This document shows, piece after piece, positions 22,212 to 28,648 of a stretch of 28,648 bases of DNA. How positions within the stretch are numbered: position 1 is the first letter of the stretch; the number at the start of each line of letters is the position of its first letter. The DNA is from Phycomyces blakesleeanus NRRL 1555(-) (Eukaryota; Mucoromycota; Mucoromycetes; Mucorales; Phycomycetaceae): contig NW_017265165.1 in assembly GCF_001638985.1 (NCBI RefSeq), forward strand, positions 1 through 28,648, in the 5' to 3' direction. A program made the translations under genes and the position numbers. Under the pieces are notes generated by a model. It had not been told where the DNA came from and made no database searches. It was given only the letters and a program-made list of their open reading frames with translations.

Positions 22212-23124
22212 CATCCCAGAAGGTACAAGGCAAAGAGACCCAAAGACCATGTCTCTATAACACTCGCCCCTTTATGAGGCTACTAGACAGACGGTTTGTT
22301 CTTCAGATCACCAATAAAATAAAATTCACTGCCCATTCTGTATATATAAAATATGATACTTCTTTGACCGAGTCCAATTCGATCTTTCTCGTTAAACGAC
22401 ACTACTATTCAACCATGACTGTAGATGTTGCTGCCCGAGAAAGCTACCAATGCATATTGAGCCAACTATAATATTTGATCTACTACTTTTGTCTTTGTTA
22501 AACCGTAGAGTAATAATGATGGTCAACAAGCATTCTGGTAAAATAGAAATACATCCGTCAAAGGCGATGGCGGGCATATTTGCCGACACTAAAAGTCGCA
22601 CAGCCAAACCATATTTCCCCCCAAAAAATAAATCAATAAATCAGAGCTCTTAAGCTCATTAGAATACCCGCTCTACATGAATGTTACAGGTTTTGTCTTG
22701 GCTTTAAATATAGTATAAATAGTAATAGTCATCATATAAGCATCACTTTTATGTAAAATCATACATACAAAATGTATAAATACTTTACGAGAGCAAATTT
22801 GTGTGGCTTGCTGAATGAATAAATGAAATTTCTTTAATATTAAGTCCTGTTGAAGACAGACTAGAGTTAAAAGGACTTGTTGTATATATACATATTTTGG
22901 ATAAAAGATAAAAAAAAAGAAGACATGGAAAAAAGGGTAAGGTAGAAGAGTAGAGAGTAAAGAGTAGATAAGAAGAAGAAAGCTATAGAGGTAAGAAAGG
23001 GTAGAAAGGATGAAGACGGCGAGTAAGAGGAATAAAAAGAATATCAGAAGAATAATAAGAGAAGGTTGAGGAATAAGGAAGAGGAATAGGAAGAAAAGTA
23101 GTATATTCTATGTATGATTAAGGT

Positions 23125-24319
23125 TTAGTGAAGGTTTACTTTGAGTTGGACACCCTTGGCTGCTCCAGACCAAAGGAAGCCGGAGACCATGGTTACCAAT
23201 GTAATCGGAACCGTCCAATCATCGGTAACACCCAACTGAGCTGCGAGTCCCAAAAGTATGGCCATAACTACAAATGGTACAAATGGATCTCTGGGATTCC
23301 ATGAGGCATAGGCAAGAGGGGTTTCATCATAAGCTCCCGGGATAACGCCGGGTGTACTTGATCCGCGCGGAATGATGGGGACATTCACTTGGCTTAGATT
23401 TGAAAGAACAGAGGATGTGGTAGGGTTGGTATTGGTGTCTACACTTGGTGATTGTGTAGATTCAACCTGGCGATTGACTACCATTATCGACTCTCTTTGT
23501 TCTTTGTTGTCGTTTGTTTTGTTGATTATCTCCAGCTCAAGTTCGTCGTCTGAAGACATGATTTCAGTATCTGGTGTGTCTAACTGAAGATCGCCTCTCA
23601 GCATCTTTTCAAGTGCCTCTGTATCTTTCACAGCCAATGATCTTCGTTTGGAATCCATTAACATCTGAGATTGTCGTCTTGGATCTCTAATACGTTCTTC
23701 TGGGGGTGGGCTAGGATGAGTTGGGAAAGTGGTACTGTAAATACGATGCTCGTCGTTTTCCTACAAGATTATATATATATATATATACATTAAAAATAAA
23801 TAAAACAAAGTCAGTTAGCTTTAATAAGCAAATGGCTTCGTTTTTCTTTTTATATATATAAAAAAAAGATAGACCACTAACCCTTTGAAGATTTGCCAGC
23901 TGTTCTTCCAGAGTCATAAAGTCCTGCTCTAGTTGAGAAACAATTTCATCTTTTATCCTTAGCTCTTTTTTGAGCATTTCAATGTCGTTGTCTTTGTACT
24001 CTTGTTGGCACTGGGCAGCTTCTTTGTCTTCTTCTAATTGATCGATGATTTGTTCCAGTCGAACGATCTTATTCTCCAACTCAATTGCATAAGATCCTTG
24101 GGAAATAGATGAGTGAACAATAGGACGACAGATATGCTGGGCTTCCATTTCCTGATCATCGTTTTCGGGAGGCAGTGTCATGACCATGCTGGATTGATCA
24201 ATAGGTGCTAGTGTGTAGCAGCATGTATCTTCACAAGTCGGCTCTCCGCTAATCTATAATTATCCAAATTCACACAAGTATATATTTATGTATAATTTAT
24301 CAGCACACAAACCCAAACC

Positions 24320-24361
<42 letters not shown>

Positions 24362-25011
24362 GAGAGAGAGAAGAAGAAGAGGAAGAAAGAATTAAAGAAA
24401 GAAAAAACGAAAATGCCTCAAAGTACAACTATATATATATAATCATATTTACCTGTCGATGGAGCAAATTGACCATTTGTACAAGAAACTCATACTCTGG
24501 CCCAACATTCTTCATTTGCATTATTTGATCACATTGAATACGAAGCATTTGCTTAGTCTTCTCTTCCAAATCTTGTTGTAATAAGCGAGTAACTCGCTGA
24601 AGTTGGACGTTGTTCAGAGTCAGCATCCTAATTTTCTCTTCAAGAGGCCGGGTCTTTTGTTCTATGAGGTTGTCTGTGTCTACTTTGAGTAGACGGTTGG
24701 TTCGTTGTAGTTTTACGTTCTGTAGGGTTAAGCCTTCAATCTGGCCTTCTAGTTGGCGAGCCTTGGTACTAGAATCACCCGATTGGATCTCTCGTCTGGT
24801 TCTCTACAGGAATCAGTACAAGATTCAGGAGATGGTCAAGCTCTACCTCTTGTTCGTTCTTTGGAATCGAATAGTTCATCAAGTTTGAATTCACACTGAA
24901 CCTAGGGACAGGGGATTCCAGGGATCCTGGAGGTCCCCCTGGTCCAGACGTGTGTGAATTGGGAGGCATGGAATGAGTCGGAGTGGAAGATCGCGATGCG
25001 AGTGAAGGCAT
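23125..25011 (-). CDS. Coiled-coil protein with C-terminal membrane hairpin, function unknown; four exons
   Basis: Exons 25011-24847, 24803-24453, 24253-23882 and 23760-23125; introns of 43, 199 and 121 nt, all phase 0; 507 residues. The N-terminus (1-55) is Ser/Pro/Gly-rich. Coiled coil 1 (about 70-150) repeats LQNVKLQRTNRLL and LNNVQLQRVTRLL. Then comes VGPEYEFLVQMVNLLHRQ, and a Cys block GEPTCEDTCCY (about 175-185). Coiled coil 2 is about 225-296 (LENKIVRLEQIIDQLEED). A Ser/Thr-rich acidic linker follows, and at 456-499 two hydrophobic segments (FVPFVVMAILLGLAAQLG and WTVPITLVTMVSGFLW) are separated by a short polar turn, with a basic end. This suggests a membrane-anchored tether or scaffold facing the cytosol, as in golgins or ER/nuclear-envelope coiled-coil proteins; that is inference. 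Exon joins rest on frame, splice sites and heptad continuity. I do not recognise the family. Confidence 0.85.
24323..24359. repeat. (AC)n microsatellite inside an intron
   Basis: About 18 CA dinucleotides within the 199-nt second intron of the coiled-coil/TM gene, followed by an AG/AAG run. Confidence 0.95.
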
Positions 25012-25523
25012 TAAAGGAGAGAAAGAGCGAAATAAATATTGAAAAAAAAAGAGAAAAAGAGAAGAGAGAGAGATAGAGAGAGAGATAGGGCGGGATATGG
25101 CACGGTCCTCACTTCGGCAAGACAAGGGGAAATATATATATATATATAATTATATATAATTATATATAGAGTTGTGTGTGTGTTGTGTATGTGTATGTTA
25201 TATACAGATATTTTGACGAATAAAATCGTACTTTTAAAAAAAAACAATTAGTGTTGTCCAAAAAAGGTTCTCTTCAGCGATCCAAGTTGAACACAAAAAA
25301 CACTTTCAAGGTTGAACCACAAAAATATATATATAATATAATACAATACAATACAATATAAAATAAATAAATAAATAAAAGTTGGTTATTTAGATATATA
25401 GAGCAGTGCGTGCAACACCAAAATGATTAACACACACACACACATATATATATATACATTTACATATGTATTTATTTCAGTTCTGTACTTCTGTGCCTCT
25501 ATGCTTGTGTATGTTCTTCAGGT

Positions 25524-25580
25524 AAAGAAGAAGAAGAAGAAGAAGAAGAAGAAGAAGAAGAAGAAGAAGAAGAAGAAGAA
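25524..25580. repeat. (AAG)n microsatellite, about 57 bp
   Basis: Uninterrupted AAG run upstream of the coiled-coil/TM gene start, about 510-570 bp away. Purine:pyrimidine runs of this kind can adopt triplex (H-DNA) form. Confidence 0.95.
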
Positions 25581-25807
25581 ATTGATCTTTTGGAAATAGC
25601 CAGGTCATTAATAAAAAAAAATGTCTTTTTTGTTGTTGTAAGAAGAAGAATCGAATTCTGACTACAGAACCGGACATACTAAACAACCATAGTTACACGG
25701 CTATTCTTTTATTTATTTTTATTCATTATTAATTACCATTGTTTTACTACTGTTTTACTTTTACTTTTAATAATTCTGTTCCTCTTTACCCTCCATGTAA
25801 CCAACAA

Positions 25808-26631
25808 ACAGAAGAAAATGTTCCTTCTTTCTTAAATATGAGCCCTGAACCCTCAGTTTCCCAATTGACTGACAGCAAACCCTGACCGAAAAGTCTTTGG
25901 ACCGAGAGATGGATTTGATTCCGGAAGACAGTGAAAAAAATCTAATTGACTGCCAAAGTCATTAAAGAGGAAGATATTATACCACAAGCAAGGTTCTTTT
26001 GAGATGCATGATCGAAAGAAAGAAACTATTCCGACCATTAATACACAAATACAGACAGTCCTGAAAGGACCAAATTGTAGGAAGTTCTTCACAAGCTTTT
26101 TATTACTCAGTCTAAAGTAGATTGAGTACGCGGCAAGGTCTTTTGGTGTATGTTTTGAAAGAAAAATACATACAAGGACGTCAAATACATAAAAAAAAAG
26201 AAATCAAAATCCTCAAATCAGATTTTTGCATGATCACTAATGAGATTAATATAATTATCATACTCTCCTCCTACCCCCACCATCTTACCATATATTCCTA
26301 CTAGCTTTCTATGGTTACAATTTCTAACAATGATCGTTTGTTTTGACTAGAATATGTTACTGAGTCATCTCATATCAGAAACAGTGTCTTCTCAAGAGCA
26401 GTAAAATACGTTCGTCGAAAAGACAGCACCTCGTATGACATTGGTTATTTCGACACACTTGGGCATGTCAAAAGAAGGCTAGATGACTTGGCGGTGTGTA
26501 TAATGACCTATCATGACGTGGGATAAAATAGCCAATATTAAGAGATAGATAGAGAGCGAATTGACAAGACAGTATTCTGGTTTGGAAGCAAGAGATATCT
26601 TTACCGCATCTTATCCTGCACCTACAAGTGA
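25808..26631 (+). pseudogene. Unrecognised broken coding relic
   Basis: Conceptual translation of the plus strand gives segments with protein-like composition separated by frame changes or stops: TEENVPSFLNMSPEPSVSQL (from 25808), LTEKSLDREMDLIPEDSEKN (from 25882), HKQGSFEMHDRKKETIPTIN running on through VLKGPNCRKFF (from 25983), STRQGLLVYVLKEKYIQGRQ (from 26125), EYVTESSHIRNSVFSRAVKY running to LGHVKRRLDDLA (26350-26525), then after two in-frame stops ERIDKTVFWFGSKRYLYRIL (26554-26631). No clean splice sites explain all breaks, so an eroded gene or transposon is the best reading. I do not recognise a family. An open frame of 79 codons on the opposite strand (26092-25853) is an alternative. 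Confidence 0.3.
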
Positions 26632-27720
26632 TGAGAATAACTAACTTATTTTAAAGCCATTTGTGCTTGTCTTATTGTTTCGCTCCTTATTTTGATTCTT
26701 CTTCTTTTCGGTTTTACTATTCTTATGCAGTAATTCCAAGGCATCCCAAAAGATAATTTTCTCTTTCAAAAAACTTAAATAATTCTTGCACACTATCTTT
26801 ACTAATGTTTCGTACGTAAAAAAAATGATAAATTTTCGACAAATATAAAAATCAATCATAGAAAAGTTAGAAATATGTACAGGAACAGTAGAAAATTTCA
26901 CAATTTTATTTTACTCTTGACTCTACCATAATTGCCCTTAATTAAACTCAAGTAAAAGCAACTTTTGAAGAAAGAGAAGAAGAAGAAATGTAAAATTCAA
27001 GAACTCGAAACGCCTGCAAGAGCTCTTTAATATTTCTACACTACTCTGTTCAGATTTGGAGTTTTTTTTTGAATTGCAAGTCAATTATCAATGAGTATTC
27101 TCCAAGAATTAATCGAATTAAATTAGATTCAGGTAAAAGGGATGTTTGTTGTGTAGTGCGGTAATTAACCAAGTAGTGTGTTCACAATAGGGGAAGAATA
27201 GGCACAATTTACTACATTTAACAAAAAGAAAAGAAAATATTATGCCTGAGATCCCACTTTTTTTTTTAATTTTTATCGGTCAGCATATTAATTGTAGTAC
27301 TCCGCATCTCATTTTTAGCAGGTCATAGAAACTCTTTCACAACAAATCCCGAAAGCAGAAATTTGGGACAAAGTGTGAATTTCCCCACCAAATTAAGTAT
27401 ACACTTTTGACCAATTTACTATGTTATCGGGCTATCGGGCTATCGTTATTTGGAATTATATTTTTGAATGAACGCCTCATTAGAAAATATATCATGTTTA
27501 TTTTACCAAGGAACACAAGTATAATAAGACAACTCTCAAGTGTACTATAATAGTAACAAAAAAACATTATCAATAGCATTTTCAAAGACAAATGTAAGAT
27601 CAAAATCAAAATGAGACAAAAACATAAAGGTATTATCAAAGTCAAATGAGATCAAAATTTATTGTTCAAAGATTTTTATAAGGGGAATATAAGTTAAGTT
27701 AAATTAAGTATACTAAGATA
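26632..27720. other. AT-rich region, no supported gene
   Basis: Minus-strand open frames at 26641-26901 and 27424-27645 are Lys/Ile/Phe-rich as expected for AT-rich DNA and show no domain. A short tandem, TATCGGGC twice, occurs at 27425-27440. Confidence 0.45.
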
Positions 27721-27730
27721 TTCCAGGCCA

Positions 27731-27772
27731 TGCTAGTCCAGTCGAGTCCAGTCGGTTCCAGTCAAGTCCAGT
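27731..27772. repeat. 10-bp tandem repeat (gtc-x-agtcca)
   Basis: Four 10-bp units related to GTCGAGTCCA follow one another in strict phase, just before the T-rich minisatellite array. The same GTCCAG core recurs at the head of several array units. Confidence 0.75.
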
Positions 27773-27777
27773 TGGTT

Positions 27778-28345
27778 TTTTTTTTGGTCCATTTGATTTT
27801 TCTTTTGATCTTTTTTTTTTGTCCAGTCAATATAAGCTAAGAGTGATAGGAGGAGGAGGATTTTTGTATTGAAAAATAATAAAGGGGATAATTTGGACTT
27901 TTTGTTTTTTTTCTTGTTTTTTTTGATTCTTTTTTTGATTCTTTTTTTTTGTCCAGTCAATTTCACGGAATAGTAATAAGAGGATGATTTTGATATTGAA
28001 AAGAATAAAAAAGATAATTTGGACTTCTTTTTTTTTTTTTTTTTTTTGCTTTTTTTTTTGTCCGAACACAGCACACATAATAAAGGAAATAATTTGGACT
28101 TTTTGATTATTTTTTTTTTTATTATTTTTTATTCTTTTTTTTTGTCCGAACACAGCACACATAGTAAAGGGGATAATTTGGACTTTTTGATTTTGATTTT
28201 TGATTTTGATTTTTTTTTTTTTGATTATTTTTTTTACTTCTTTTTTTTTGTCCAGCCAATTTCACAGAATATTAATAAGAGGATGGGTTTTGATATTGAA
28301 AAGAATAAGAGAAGGGGGTTTTGGTATTGCTCTTTTCGCTCTTTC
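27778..28345. repeat. T-rich minisatellite array with five unit copies of two types
   Basis: Five copies begin after a poly-T tract with GTCC: type A at 27821, 27951 and 28250 (GTCCAGTCAA or GTCCAGCCAA, then a block with AATAAGAGGATG and TTGATATTGAAAAGAATAA) and type B at 28060 and 28144 (GTCCGAACACAGCACACATA). Copies from 27821 to 28144 close with AATAAAGG-like sequence and ATAATTTGGACTT before the next T tract. Spacing is 84-130 bp, mainly because T-tract length varies. Open frames across it are artefacts of the repeat (Lys-rich or Phe-rich). Confidence 0.8.
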
Positions 28346-28449
28346 TGTTTTTTTTGAGCTTCTTTTTTTGAGCATTTTTTTTTTGTTTTTTGTTTTTGAT
28401 CAAAGACTTCATTTGCTTTGTATGTATATATGTAAAAAGGGATTTCATA

Positions 28450-28539
28450 CCTTGTCCTGATCCAGAGTCTTGTTCCAGTTCGCAGCTTTTCTTCAATCCA
28501 GGGCCAGGTTCCAATGCAGAGTTCTTTCGGTTTGGTCAT
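28450..28539 (-). other. Possible short first exon or 36-bp imperfect duplication
   Basis: The minus strand reads an ATG at 28539 and 29 complete codons, ending at ACAAG followed by GTATGA, which looks like a donor site. The peptide contains two imperfect 12-residue copies (LCIGTWPWIEEK and LRTGTRLWIRTR), that is, a 36-bp duplication. No continuing exon was found to the left, where the T-rich array lies. It could equally be an expanded repeat related to the GTCCAG array. Confidence 0.25.
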
Positions 28540-28648
28540 CTTTTTTTTGTTTTGGTTTTTGGTCTTTTTTTTTTATTCTTTTTTGGTTTTTTTTGGTTTT
28601 TTTGGTTTTTTTTGCTTTTTTTTGGTTTTTTTTTGGTTTTGGTTTTTG
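28540..28648. repeat. T-tract/GG low-complexity sequence
   Basis: Runs of 4-9 T are broken at short intervals by GG, continuing to the window edge. It resembles degraded simple sequence; a telomeric role is not supported because the T-run length varies and no fungal TTAGGG-like unit occurs. Confidence 0.8.

Larger units (their letters stand above)
20812..23124. other. Intergenic region between the RNase H and coiled-coil/TM genes
   Basis: Mostly AT-rich. The first 400 bases should hold the RNase H promoter. The 22106-22650 stretch is more GC-rich with open frames on both strands (for example 22106-22471 plus, 22392-22607 minus) but no recognisable domain or convincing start; it may be a decayed or very rapidly evolving gene. 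A purine-rich strand (AAG, GAG, AGA) covers 22905-23100 just downstream of the coiled-coil gene's stop codon. Confidence 0.5.

Noticed and set aside
28540..28648. Telomere-like T/G sequence
   Set aside because: T-run lengths vary from 4 to 9, GG spacing is irregular, and no TTAGGG-type unit is present.

Overview
The window looks like nuclear DNA from an early-diverging fungus, most likely Mucoromycota (Mucorales-like). The evidence is AT-rich spacers full of microsatellites, short spliceosomal introns with GTAAGT-type donors, pyrimidine-rich tracts before start codons, and fungal families: a Zn2Cys6 regulator with the KRGPRQGYIEMLEKRL linker, a SREA/Urbs1-type GATA finger, and a decayed Tc1/mariner transposase. 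No species can be named from sequence alone.

Layout. (1) 1-959, minus: 5' part of a Zn2Cys6 transcription factor running off the left edge; its DNA-binding domain is split by an apparent GC-AG intron. (2) 3052-3747, plus: three-exon DUF4112 membrane protein. (3) 5918-7284, plus: two-exon Gln/Pro-rich coiled-coil protein of unknown function. (4) 7826-9496, minus: two-exon UPF0324/YeiH-type multi-pass transporter-like protein, convergent with (3). (5) 9497-15791: a 6 kb gene-poor stretch with a Tc1/mariner relic. (6) 15792-16670, plus: intronless GATA factor with one finger and a preceding Cys cluster. (7) 18228-20811, minus: six-exon protein with a long disordered, SUMO-motif-bearing N-terminus and a C-terminal RNase HI domain with all catalytic residues. 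(8) 23125-25011, minus: four-exon coiled-coil protein with a C-terminal membrane hairpin. (9) 25012-28648: microsatellites, an unrecognised broken coding relic, and a T-rich minisatellite array.

Six of the seven genes were assembled here by joining exons on open frame, splice signals and continuity of conserved motifs; several small first exons are too short to appear as ORFs. The genes show no common pathway: two DNA-binding regulators, two membrane proteins and three proteins of unknown role. The least ordinary items are the RNase H protein's architecture, the GC-AG intron inside the zinc cluster, the inverted repeat inside an RNase H intron, and the uncharacterised coiled-coil proteins. 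No tRNA, rRNA or CRISPR array was seen.
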